From positions 1,967,001-2,031,000 of the forward strand of contig CP065955.1 of assembly GCA_016126655.1 (NCBI GenBank): DNA of 64,000 bases, written 5' to 3'. Positions 51,892-60,639 of this stretch are shown one piece after another. This stretch comes from Aerococcaceae bacterium zg-1292 (GTDB taxonomy: Bacteria; Bacillota; Bacilli; Lactobacillales; Aerococcaceae). The stretch's first letter is position 1. Every line of letters begins with the position of its first letter. The notes under the pieces are model-generated. The model was not told where the DNA came from. It made no database searches and was given only the letters and a program-made list of their open reading frames with translations. Position numbers and translations under genes: made by a program.

Positions 51892-52396
51892 CTCATCTAT
51901 TCTTTCACATTAGACTACTAATTAATAATACAAGAAACAAATTAACTATGTGAAGTACTACATTTTCTTTCGTAATGTATTTATTTTACACTTATTTAGA
52001 TAAGAAAACAAAATGCAAAATGTTTTCTCGGTTCTTAATTTATAAAAGTAACAGAGTAATAATAGATATAAAATCTAAAGTTTATTTCGCTAATTTTTAT
52101 ATTGTTCACATTTTCCCACTCTGATAAAGGTGTTTCCTATTTTTCTTAACATTAAGATTCTTGTCCCTATTATTGTAAAAATTTTCATCTATATTTGATA
52201 ATTCATTTCCTATTATCCTCTTATATCTGTGAAACAACTCGCAATTTTGACGAATCGAATTATATTTTGGTGCAGTTTTTATGGTCTCTTTAAATAAATA
52301 CTGTAGCTAACTTGTTCAATTCAGCATGAAGAGGTGTCTACAATAACGTAGTTAATTTATTCAAATTAACGCTGAACATAAATGATTCAAATCATA
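51892..52396. other. Intergenic, no gene
   Basis: About 500 AT-rich bases upstream of the AraC-GH39 gene. I see no open frame or RNA gene. The right part borders the decayed IS200/IS605 element. Confidence 0.55.
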
Positions 52397-53095
52397 ACCA
52401 CCCGTTAGACGGGTAGTTCGAACAAGGGCTATAAGCCTATAAAGCCAGCCAGCGCTTAAAGACGCTGGCTTTCACTTTGTTCAAGCCTCATTACTCTTGA
52501 CCCGTCACTCGCCTTTCAAAAAGCGTTTGTCTTACTTACCGCTATCCCTAAAGGGATTTTCATATGCCTTCACACTCAATTTATCTAAGGAGATATAATG
52601 CTTTCTTGATTTTGAATATAGTTCTATATTGTGGTTTCGTTTAGTCCCACGGTACTCACATAATATTCTTCTGCCCAAAAATGCTGATTCCCAAATTTAT
52701 ATTTCAAATTGGCGTGTTTATCAAACATCATTAACGCACTCCTTCCTTTTAAATACCCCCTGAAACTCAACACGCTAATCCTTGGGGAATGCTAATCAAC
52801 ATATGTACATGGTCTGGCATTAATTGCCCCTCTATAATTTTCACTCCTCTGTAACTCCATAATCGTCGAAATATCTCCCCAAAACTACTGCGATATTGAT
52901 TATAGATTATTTTTTCGTCTATACTTTGATATAAACACAATGTGGTATTTACACATCCACTTTGCGTGCGACAAACTATGCGCTTTTTGTGCCATTCGTT
53001 TTCTCCTTTCACTTTACTTTTGATTTAAACACCTTTACTGTATCGTGATTAGAGTTTTTTGGTATAGCCTACGTTGCGCACCCGCTATGCGGGTG
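52397..53095 (-). mobile_element. IS200/IS605-type element, inactive
   Basis: Both ends carry related short hairpins, ACCCGTTAGACGGGT near 52400 and ACCCGCTATGCGGGT near 53080, as single-strand IS200/IS605 ends do. A second hairpin, AGCCAGCG/CGCTGGCT, lies at 52447-52470. The enclosed tnpA gene is broken. The element borders the C-glycoside-type cluster. Confidence 0.6.
52585..52995 (-). pseudogene. tnpA: IS200/IS605 TnpA transposase remnant
   Basis: From an ATG at 52995 one frame reads AQKAHSLSHAKWMCKYHIVF and SKYRRK, typical of TnpA (Y1 HUH transposase). After a slip in an A-rich run the next frame gives IIYNQYRSSFGEI and EGQLMPDHVHMLISIP, containing the HxH metal motif (HVH). A stop follows. 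Further on, SALMMFDKHANLKYKFGNQHFWAEEYYVSTVG, the Tyr-bearing C-terminus, appears after another break, ending with an internal TAG. At least two frameshifts make it inactive. Confidence 0.9.
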
Positions 53096-53146
53096 GTTAA
53101 TTTGTCACGCACCGAAAGGTGAGTGATAGACTAAAGTCATAACAAA

Positions 53147-53168
53147 ACTCCCCAATAAATTGGGGAAT
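53147..53168 (-). terminator. Hairpin after the beta-subunit gene
   Basis: TCCCC and GGGGA pair around an AT-rich loop, followed on the minus strand by GTTTTG, about 30 bases after the stop of the last gene in the cluster. Confidence 0.45.
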
Positions 53169-53197
53169 TTAACATTGCTTTTACGAAATTAATTATA

Positions 53198-53587
53198 CTA
53201 AATTAAAACTTTACGTGATTTTACACCTTTAATTGGTATTGGAATGTAAGCAGTACGTGTAATAACTGTCAACTCTATGTCATTTTCTCCAGACGGTAGC
53301 CCACCTTCATGATTGACGCGAATTTTCAAAGGAACATCATATTCCCATTTATAAGTTGTCACGGTTTCCATTTCATCAAGTGTAAAGTAATCACTACCGT
53401 TCGGACTACAAGTAATCGCTTCACGTTGAATGCTAATTCCGTTAACTTTCACTTGAATGTCATCAATCATTGATAGTGGAATCCCTCGATAATATGTTAT
53501 AAATGTTTCAAGCTCAAACCCAATAGTTTGTCCGTTAACAACACGATTGTGACACGAATCTTTTTTAAATACATTATTATCAAACAT
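53198..53587 (-). CDS. C-glycoside deglycosidase beta-subunit-like protein (DUF6379)
   Basis: About 129 residues, all beta, without signal or membrane segments. The run MFDNNVFKKDSCHNRVVNGQ, then GFELETFITYYRGIPLSMIDDI, DYFTLDEMET, and KWEYDVPLKIRV with a GLPSGENDIEL tail, are what I recall for the DUF6379 family, the beta subunits (DgpB/DfgB/CarB type) of C-glycoside deglycosidases. The ATG at 53587 has GAGGGAGA upstream. It overlaps the end of the alpha-subunit-like gene by 8 bases (ATGTTTGA), which supports a stoichiometric complex. The pairing with a xylose-isomerase-like partner is the strongest evidence for this role. Confidence 0.8.
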   Translation of the reverse strand: MFDNNVFKKDSCHNRVVNGQTIGFELETFITYYRGIPLSMIDDIQVKVNGISIQREAITCSPNGSDYFTLDEMETVTTYKWEYDVPLKIRVNHEGGLPSGENDIELTVITRTAYIPIPIKGVKSRKVLI

Positions 53588-54599
53588 ACTTCTTATCTCC
53601 CTCAATCTCAGCAATTATTTCACGCAATAGTTTTTGATGTGAAGCTACTTGTTCTTTTTCTATCATTGGATTACCTGGCAATATCCAACGATTCCCCTCA
53701 TACTCAGTTGCAACATATCCATCATAGCCTTTGTCATATAAATATTTAAGAATACGCTTATAATCTATTGAATACTCTACACCTTCTTCAGTCATTTCCC
53801 ACAATTTAAAATGAAAATGCTTAATATAAGGTATTAAATCATCCATTACCTCAAGTTGTGTATTTTCATAACCATCAGCCAGCATAACATACGGCATGTC
53901 TTTTGGTTGCACCATTAACGCTAGTTCCGGTTGAAATTGATGATTATCATCAAACGCATGTGTTCCATCAAGTCCCTTTTCAAATAATCCATCAAAATAA
54001 TCAATAATATCTGGATTAACACCAAGAACTTGTTTATTAAATTCATTAAACACACGTGGGATTCTATCACAAAAAATCCCTGTATCAACTACCAAACCAA
54101 CAAACGGTGAGTTAACACGCTTCATCTCGTGTATGAACTCAGCTGTTTCCGGTTCATTAAAACTCATTCCAGCATGTATTTCAAGTGCGATTGTCACGTC
54201 ATATTGCTTACAATAAGGAAGAAGAGGTTCAATAACGAACGCCGGAATCATTGAAACTAAACGAATCATTTTGAATCCAAGGCGATTAGCCAATTTGATT
54301 TCATCAATTAGTAAGTCTATACATTCTCTCTTGGTTAAGGTTCTATTTTTATATAGATTAGTGTTTAGAAAAACATCTGCAACTACAGGTTTCGCTTTTG
54401 TTTTTGCCATAATACGATCCCACTCTGCTAAAGTTTCTTCACTAGGGTTAGGGGTCGCATGGAGCATCTGATCCGGTAAAATTTCAAATCCATCTACTCC
54501 TAACTCATCAAGAAATTCCATTATATCTTCTAGTGACATACGTCTATTCATGAATTCATCTTGTAAGCTATATAGACTTACTGCTGTTTTTATACTCAT
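53580..54599 (-). CDS. C-glycoside deglycosidase alpha-subunit-like, xylose-isomerase-fold
   Basis: A 339-residue TIM-barrel protein of the sugar phosphate isomerase/epimerase superfamily. Likely metal ligands are Glu140 (ALEIHAG), Asp172 (VVDTG), His261/His263 (IKHFHFKLWE) and Glu299 (ATEYEGNRW). His142 is well placed as a base. Together with the adjacent DUF6379 gene it matches the alpha/beta pair that cleaves 3-oxo C-glucosides by beta-elimination (DgpC-DgpB of the puerarin system, DfgAB of Eubacterium). A plain sugar isomerase is the alternative, but the beta subunit next to it argues against that. Confidence 0.78.
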   Translation of the reverse strand: MSIKTAVSLYSLQDEFMNRRMSLEDIMEFLDELGVDGFEILPDQMLHATPNPSEETLAEWDRIMAKTKAKPVVADVFLNTNLYKNRTLTKRECIDLLIDEIKLANRLGFKMIRLVSMIPAFVIEPLLPYCKQYDVTIALEIHAGMSFNEPETAEFIHEMKRVNSPFVGLVVDTGIFCDRIPRVFNEFNKQVLGVNPDIIDYFDGLFEKGLDGTHAFDDNHQFQPELALMVQPKDMPYVMLADGYENTQLEVMDDLIPYIKHFHFKLWEMTEEGVEYSIDYKRILKYLYDKGYDGYVATEYEGNRWILPGNPMIEKEQVASHQKLLREIIAEIEGDKKYV

Positions 54600-54609
54600 C
54601 TTTTTCCTC

Positions 54610-55524
54610 CTAAATCACAAAATTTCTTAAATATTTAGTACTCAATGTAATTGATTTTTTAACATCAGTATATGTTTCTTCAAAAGCCTTATCTTCAACT
54701 TCAATACAAGTATGACCAGTATAGCCAATATCTGTAAGTGCCGAAACATATTTACCCCAATCAACATCACCAAAACCTGGTAATTTTGGACTCATATATT
54801 CAAGTGGAGTAGCCATAACTCCAACATCATTAAGTTTATCAGCATAGACTTTGATATCTTTATAATGCACGTGAAAAATTTTATCTTTAAATTCATACAA
54901 TGGTTTAATATAATCAATTTGTTGCCATACGAAATGAGAAGGATCATAGTTTATACCTAAATTTTCAAATGGTAATACTTCAAAGATACGTCTCCAAATA
55001 GCGGGTGTTGTAAAAAGATTCTGTCCACCCGGCCACTCATCCTCCGTGAAAAGCATTGGGCAATTTTCAATTGCTATTTTAACACCTTTGTCTCTTGCAT
55101 ATGTTAAAATCGGAGTCCATACTTTAACAACTTCTGAAAGATTATCCGTAACTGATTTACTCGGCATACGACCGATAAATGTTGTCACTAAATTAACATC
55201 CATTAGTCTTGAAGCATCTATAACTTTGTATAAATGTTCAATGACCTCTTGACGTTTTTCTAAATCTTCATCGAGTAGATTAGGATAATATGCTAAAGAC
55301 GAAATTTCAATTCCTTTACTATTTGCATAATTTTTAAGTTCATTTGCTTTTTTAAAATTTAAATTTTCAACATCTATATGTGTAACTCCAGCATATCGCC
55401 GATTCGCTTTCCCTTTCGGCCAACAAGCAACTTCCACACAATCCAAACCATTTTCAGCAGCTACATCAACTAATTCAAAAAAATCTGATTTATCCAAAAT
55501 AGCTGACACAATTCCAAGTTTCAT
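54610..55524 (-). CDS. Sugar phosphate isomerase/epimerase-family protein
   Basis: A 304-residue xylose-isomerase-like TIM barrel. Probable metal ligands are in IAIENCP, NYDPSHF, HVHYKDIK and CIEVEDK. It is 10 bp upstream of the alpha-subunit-like gene, with GAGGGGA before its ATG. Members of this family include isomerases and epimerases as well as 2-keto/3-keto-sugar enzymes. By context it may isomerise, hydrate or otherwise process the released keto sugar. It is clearly not a second copy of the alpha subunit, as it lacks the E-Y-E-G-N segment. Confidence 0.8.
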   Translation of the reverse strand: MKLGIVSAILDKSDFFELVDVAAENGLDCVEVACWPKGKANRRYAGVTHIDVENLNFKKANELKNYANSKGIEISSLAYYPNLLDEDLEKRQEVIEHLYKVIDASRLMDVNLVTTFIGRMPSKSVTDNLSEVVKVWTPILTYARDKGVKIAIENCPMLFTEDEWPGGQNLFTTPAIWRRIFEVLPFENLGINYDPSHFVWQQIDYIKPLYEFKDKIFHVHYKDIKVYADKLNDVGVMATPLEYMSPKLPGFGDVDWGKYVSALTDIGYTGHTCIEVEDKAFEETYTDVKKSITLSTKYLRNFVI

Positions 55525-55578
55525 ATTTCCCCTCTTCTCTAATATCCTTATTTTAAATTATCTTGACACAAGGTTTTT

Positions 55579-56649
55579 TTATTCAAAAGAAACACTTTGG
55601 TGTTCTTTAGCTGAAATACGTATTGAATCCATAAGTTTCATCAAACGTAAAATTTCCTCTGGCTTCACTACTAGATCACGTTTTCCACTTACATATTCAT
55701 AATATGTATCAAAAAAATCACGATGCTGAGTATTTACTTCAGGTAAACGTTCGGTGATAATGCGCCCCTCTGGTGCTGGACCGAATGAACGTGTTGGACC
55801 AGCGGCAGTCATAGTAATTTTGCCCGGAACATTGCGCAATAATTCTGTAGTTCGAGTGATTTCACCATGTGGATGAAAACCATCAATTTTTGCTGAACCT
55901 TCATCACCACCTAAGAACCAATGACGTTCAAACCATCCCTCTTCATTACTTAAAAAATATGTTCCTAGTTCAATTTGTCCTGTAACTCCATTTTCAAATT
56001 GCAGTTGAATATTAAAATAATCATCCACATCTTTATTAATTACATTTTTTACTGTTGCATATACCGATTCAATTTTACTTTCCACCATAAATAGTATTTG
56101 ATCTAGCAAATGAATTCCCCAATCGTATAACATCCCCCCTCCAAACTCTGGATAAATATGCCAATCATGCATGTTTCCATTAAAACCATATAGACTACTT
56201 TGGATGGTATATGTTTTCCCTAGCGTTCCACTCTGATATATTTCCTTAGCAATATTAAAATCTTTATCCCAACGTCGCTGATGATGAATTGTAAAATGTA
56301 CTCCTGCTTCTCTTGTTACTTTTAGCATTTCTTCAAACTCTTGTGCATTCATAGCTGCGGGTTTTTCACAGATTATATTTTTACCAGCCGCTGCTACTTT
56401 TTTGACCATTTCTAAATGCAAATGATTTGGAACTGCGATAATTACAGTATCAATCACATCATTTCTCAATAAATCATCTGCTGCTAGATATGTTTCATAT
56501 TGTCCTGTTGCGTTTTCAAGTTGTAATTTGTTGATGTCACAGACAGCTACAAGTTTCGCATAATCCAATTCATTGGTAATCATCTTCGCATGAGTTTGTC
56601 CCATAAAGCCAAATCCAATTATTCCAAAATGTAATTTGTTCTCTGTCAT
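55579..56649 (-). CDS. Gfo/Idh/MocA-family oxidoreductase (first)
   Basis: A 356-residue NAD(P)-dependent oxidoreductase. The Rossmann motif GIIGFGFMGQTHAKM opens the protein, CEKPAAMN is the Lys-Pro motif, and GGGMLYDWGIHLLDQ carries the catalytic His. Such enzymes oxidise or reduce sugar hydroxyls, often at C3. Within this cluster it could oxidise the glycoside or re-reduce the liberated 3-keto sugar. A 54-bp gap separates it from the isomerase gene, and GAGG lies before its ATG. Confidence 0.9.
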   Translation of the reverse strand: MTENKLHFGIIGFGFMGQTHAKMITNELDYAKLVAVCDINKLQLENATGQYETYLAADDLLRNDVIDTVIIAVPNHLHLEMVKKVAAAGKNIICEKPAAMNAQEFEEMLKVTREAGVHFTIHHQRRWDKDFNIAKEIYQSGTLGKTYTIQSSLYGFNGNMHDWHIYPEFGGGMLYDWGIHLLDQILFMVESKIESVYATVKNVINKDVDDYFNIQLQFENGVTGQIELGTYFLSNEEGWFERHWFLGGDEGSAKIDGFHPHGEITRTTELLRNVPGKITMTAAGPTRSFGPAPEGRIITERLPEVNTQHRDFFDTYYEYVSGKRDLVVKPEEILRLMKLMDSIRISAKEHQSVSFE

Positions 56650-56677
56650 TTTTATACCTCATATATATGTCCATTGT

Positions 56678-57778
56678 CTAATCGTCAAATACTACAGCCT
56701 GACCAGTTTCAGCTGATTTATATATCGCTTCTAGAATACGAGTAACAATAAGCGCTTGTTCTGGCTTTACTAATGGTTCTTTGTCATTCAAAATAGAATC
56801 TATCCACTGTTGTGCTTCTGCATCGCGTTGCTCAAGACTAGCCCCTGCAAAACCGAAAACTCCACCAGTTTCTGAGGGTTTTATTTCTTCTAATTGACCA
56901 TGTGCCGCTCTATTAAATACTACATACCCCTGATCCATAAAAGCAGCTCCAAACATTTCCGCGCCACCCTTATCACCACAAAGAGTAACTTGTGCTTCTT
57001 TAGGATTAATCATATTAAGAGCCCACGCAGCTTCCAAAAATATTGTAGCTCCATTTTTCATTTTGATAAGACCAAAAGCGGAATCTTCAGTTTCGAATGA
57101 ATTAGGATCCCATGAACCAAACATATTCCCCATTGGATTATCTTTCAATTTTTGATAAGTTGAGCCAAGAACCATAGCAGGCTCATAATTATCCATATAC
57201 CAAAGTGTAAGATCAAGTGCATGTGTTCCGATATCAATAAGTGGTCCACCGCCTTGTTTGGATTTATCTGGAAAAACCCCCCAAGTAGGAACACCTTTAC
57301 GGCGAATAGCATGCGCTTTAGCAAAATATATTTCACCTAGTTCCCCAGCTTCACAAGCTTCTTTAGTTGCTAATGAATCAGAACGGAAACGATTCTGATA
57401 ACCAATTGTTAATTTTTTTCCTGTTCGCTTAGCCGCATCAAGCATTGCTTTAGCTTCTTCATAATTAATAGCCATTGGTTTTTCACACATAACATGTTTG
57501 CCACCTTCTAAAGATGCTACAGTAATTTCTGAATGTGAAACGTTAGGCGTTAATACATGTATAACATCTATATCAGGATAATTAGCTATATCACGATAAT
57601 CTGTTGTTACGATTGCCCCTTTAACACCATATTCCTCCGCAGCCTTAATTGCACGTTCTTCAATTACATCACAAAAAGCAACTATCTCTAGTTTATCTGA
57701 TAGTTTTTTCAAAGCTGGAAAATGTTTGCTGTTAGCGATACCGCCACACCCGATAACACCAAATTTTAACTTAGACAT
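56678..57778 (-). CDS. Gfo/Idh/MocA-family oxidoreductase (second, DgpA-like candidate)
   Basis: A 366-residue oxidoreductase. GVIGCGGIANSKHFPAL is the cofactor motif, CEKPMAIN the Lys-Pro motif and GGGPLIDIGTHALDL the catalytic-His motif. RRKGVPTWGVF precedes the latter. As the first gene of the cluster it is the best candidate for the enzyme that oxidises the glycosyl C3, as DgpA does for puerarin. The ATG at 57778 follows GGAGG. A TTG at 57793 overlaps that site. A good TATAAT but no matching -35 lies upstream, which would suit an activator such as the adjacent AraC protein. Confidence 0.9.
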   Translation of the reverse strand: MSKLKFGVIGCGGIANSKHFPALKKLSDKLEIVAFCDVIEERAIKAAEEYGVKGAIVTTDYRDIANYPDIDVIHVLTPNVSHSEITVASLEGGKHVMCEKPMAINYEEAKAMLDAAKRTGKKLTIGYQNRFRSDSLATKEACEAGELGEIYFAKAHAIRRKGVPTWGVFPDKSKQGGGPLIDIGTHALDLTLWYMDNYEPAMVLGSTYQKLKDNPMGNMFGSWDPNSFETEDSAFGLIKMKNGATIFLEAAWALNMINPKEAQVTLCGDKGGAEMFGAAFMDQGYVVFNRAAHGQLEEIKPSETGGVFGFAGASLEQRDAEAQQWIDSILNDKEPLVKPEQALIVTRILEAIYKSAETGQAVVFDD

Positions 57779-58011
57779 AAATTCTACCTCCAAATATTAT
57801 TTTGTTTACATATACCATTATAAATCTTACCTAGAATAAATTCTTACCATTTATTTGCTTTCAACTTGACTATTTTTACATTAGTATAATTTGCTTCAAC
57901 TAAGTTGGTTTAAAATACTACCATAAAGAGCCATCTTTTTTTAAACGGATTTTTTGTTTAGTTACAGATGAAAAGGTTGAGTAATAGGAGAAATTTAATA
58001 TTATTTCATAG

Positions 58012-58833
58012 TCAATAATACCTTTTACTTTTTCGATATTCATCTGGAGTCTGCCCTACTCTATCCCTGAACACCTTACAAAAATAGCTAGTGTCATGAT
58101 AACCACATTCTTTAGCAATTTCATAAACTTTTTTAGTTGGGTTCTGCATCAAATCAATTTTAGCTTTATTTACACGGAAATTAGTTAAAAAATTATTGAT
58201 TGTTTCTTTCATTTCTGCTTTAAACTGTGAACACAAATGGGGCTTACTGTAATTGCAAGCATTAGCAATATCATCTAAATTAATATTTTTTTTAAAATTT
58301 TTCTCTATGTAACCTATTACTTCGTGAACAACTGATGAATTTTCATATACTTCTTTACTTAACAGCGAAGAAGTCAGACTTGTGACAGAAAGTAGTAACT
58401 CATAGCATCGTGAAGATATTCCAATTTCATCTTCAGGATAATTTTCATAGTGAATAATAATTTGATCTAACATTCCTCCTAAAATATCTTTTTCATAAAA
58501 ATGATACGCTGCTGATTCTGTCATACCCAATTGTTCTAGTAGAATACGGCTTAACGGACCTGTAAATCCAATAAAATCTAATTTCCAATTATTAGATATT
58601 GCTTCATATTCATGCTGGCAACCTGGAAATATCAGAAAGCCCTCGCCCTCTCGAATAATTTGTCTCTTGCCATCAATAATAAATTCCCCCATACCGTTTC
58701 GACAAAAAAAACATTGATAAAATGTCAGACCCAAGGGTCGATAAACTCTCTCTTGACTATGATTACTTCCAAGTAAAACAACCTGCAAAGGTAATGCCCT
58801 TGCATATGGAGATGGATAAAGCGTATAAATCAT
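58012..58833 (-). CDS. AraC-family transcriptional regulator
   Basis: A 273-residue regulator with an N-terminal cupin (ligand-binding) part (FCRNGMGEFIIDGKRQIIREGEGFLIFPG) and a C-terminal AraC DNA-binding domain (INLDDIANACNYSKPHLCSQFKAEM and AKECGYHDTSYFCKVFRDRVGQTPDEYRK). It sits between the C-glycoside-type operon, on the same strand, and the divergent GH35-like gene, so it probably activates one or both in response to the glycoside. The 230-base gap downstream holds the likely control region of the operon. Confidence 0.9.
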   Translation of the reverse strand: MIYTLYPSPYARALPLQVVLLGSNHSQERVYRPLGLTFYQCFFCRNGMGEFIIDGKRQIIREGEGFLIFPGCQHEYEAISNNWKLDFIGFTGPLSRILLEQLGMTESAAYHFYEKDILGGMLDQIIIHYENYPEDEIGISSRCYELLLSVTSLTSSLLSKEVYENSSVVHEVIGYIEKNFKKNINLDDIANACNYSKPHLCSQFKAEMKETINNFLTNFRVNKAKIDLMQNPTKKVYEIAKECGYHDTSYFCKVFRDRVGQTPDEYRKSKRYY

Positions 58834-58877
58834 AATGTCCTCCTAAATATTTTTCAATAAATAAAAATATATTAGGA

Positions 58878-58907
58878 TTTACATCGTTTGTCAAATCCAT
58901 TTATAAT
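58878..58907 (+). promoter_or_regulatory. Promoter of GH35-like gene
   Basis: TTTACA (58878-58883) and a perfect TATAAT (58902-58907) are 18 bp apart. GGATTT and AAATCC flank the -35 as an inverted repeat, a possible regulator site. Confidence 0.6.
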
Positions 58908-58937
58908 AATATCAAAAAGTGAAAGGGGATTTATTAA

Positions 58938-60467
58938 ATGATTCCAGAAATTAAAACTGTAAACAAACACCAAACATTGTTTGTTAATAATAAGCCATTC
59001 TTTTGTTACGCAGGAGAAGTACATAATTCTAGCGCTAGTAATCTATCTTACATGGAGTCAGCAGTTTGGCCTAATTTAAAAGGATTAAATCTTAACACAC
59101 TAATTTTACCGATATATTGGGAATGTCTTGAGCCTTCCCCTGATGTTTTTGATTTTTCACTTATAGATGGTCTAATTAAACAAGCAAGAGAAAATAATAT
59201 GCATCTTATATTAATTTGGTTTGGATTATGGAAAAATGCAGAAAGTATGTATGTGCCTTCCTGGATAAAAAAAGACAGTAGAACCTATTTCCGAGCCAAA
59301 ACCATTAATGGAAACAAACTTAACAGTATTTCGCCATTTTGTGAAGCTGCCATTAAACGTGACAGTAATGCATTTAAAGAACTTATGGCTCATATAAAAA
59401 AGATTGATCAAGACCAATCAACTGTCCTAATGATTCAAGTTGAAAATGAAATTGGACTTTTAGGATCAGATCGCGATTATTCCACTCTTGCGAACCAAGC
59501 TTTTGAGTCTGCTATCCCTGCTAGTCTAGCAGAAAAACTTAATGTAACAGGGAATTGGCGACAATCATTTGGAGAAAATGCTCCAGAATTTTTCATGGCT
59601 TATCATTATGCACAAGCGGTTGAATTCATTACTCAGTCAGGGCAAGCAGAATATCCATTACCTTGTTACACTAATGCATGGTTACGCCAATATCCTTGGT
59701 CACCAGGTACATACCCTAGCGGCGGTCCGGTTGTTGAAACTCATCCAATTTGGAAAGCTACTGCCCCTAGTCTCTTTACTCTTGCCCCAGACATATATGT
59801 GCCTTATGTTTCTCAAGTTCTTGATGAATATACAACTTTAAATAATCCATTAGTGGTTCCTGAAGTACGTAAAGATTCCACAACCGCATCATATGCACTC
59901 TACGCTTTTGCGAATCACAACGCTATCTGTTATTCACCATTCGGAATTGAGGAAATCACGTTGCCACCTGAAGAGGTTGATATACCACCACTAGCCGTTA
60001 TGCAGGAGTTGAATATCGATCCATCAGCTTTTAATATCAGAAATAGTGCTACATTTCTTTCACAAACTTATGAGTTGATAGAAAATCTTAAACCTTTATT
60101 TTTGAAAGATTCTAAAAACAGATATTGCTTCATAAAACGAGATGAATATGATTACGGACGGTTAATCTCTCTTAAAAATTATAATGCACTCGTTTCTTTT
60201 GCCCCTCGACAAGATAGTAAGCCAATCGCGTCAGGAGGTATAATCGAACTTAGTCCTGATATATTTGTCATTTTTGGAATGATGGCAACCTTAACATTTT
60301 CACCGAAACCAGGTGAAAATGTACAAGTTGAGATTATTGAATTGAGTAAAGGAAAATTTATCAACAACGAGTGGCAAAAAGAACGTATTCTTAATGGCGA
60401 TGAGAAGATGCGTATTTCGTTACCTGAAACGCCAAGTTGTTTTTTAATTGAACTTTATAAATATTAA
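58938..60467 (+). CDS. GH35-type glycosidase with DUF5597-like C-terminus
   Basis: A 509-residue cytoplasmic enzyme of the GH35/GanA-like group. The barrel opens with GEVHNSSASNLSYMESAVWPNLK and has the acid/base Glu171 in QVENEIG and the probable nucleophile Glu309 in VVPEVRKDS. The C-terminal region (from about 350) resembles DUF5597, found on this branch of beta-galactosidases. GAAAGGGG precedes the ATG. It is divergent from the AraC gene of the C-glycoside-type cluster and probably co-regulated, removing an outer beta-linked sugar. Its exact sugar specificity is open. Confidence 0.85.
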   Translation: MIPEIKTVNKHQTLFVNNKPFFCYAGEVHNSSASNLSYMESAVWPNLKGLNLNTLILPIYWECLEPSPDVFDFSLIDGLIKQARENNMHLILIWFGLWKNAESMYVPSWIKKDSRTYFRAKTINGNKLNSISPFCEAAIKRDSNAFKELMAHIKKIDQDQSTVLMIQVENEIGLLGSDRDYSTLANQAFESAIPASLAEKLNVTGNWRQSFGENAPEFFMAYHYAQAVEFITQSGQAEYPLPCYTNAWLRQYPWSPGTYPSGGPVVETHPIWKATAPSLFTLAPDIYVPYVSQVLDEYTTLNNPLVVPEVRKDSTTASYALYAFANHNAICYSPFGIEEITLPPEEVDIPPLAVMQELNIDPSAFNIRNSATFLSQTYELIENLKPLFLKDSKNRYCFIKRDEYDYGRLISLKNYNALVSFAPRQDSKPIASGGIIELSPDIFVIFGMMATLTFSPKPGENVQVEIIELSKGKFINNEWQKERILNGDEKMRISLPETPSCFLIELYKY

Positions 60468-60639
60468 TATTTATTCGCAATTTTGTTGTTGATAACTATA
60501 TTCTCTGTTCCAAGGGAAACAGGATCGATTTTCAGCTAACAGAATAATCGTAGAAAAACATCATAAATCAAGTATCTATGATACGCTCTCTATATAGCAG
60601 GTGGTGAAATAAAAAAACCGAAATTTATAGAGAGGATTT

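Noticed and set aside
57779..58011. AraC binding sites in front of the C-glycoside-type operon
   Set aside because: Two TTCAACT-like repeats are visible, but they are too short and AT-rich to be claimed as operators.
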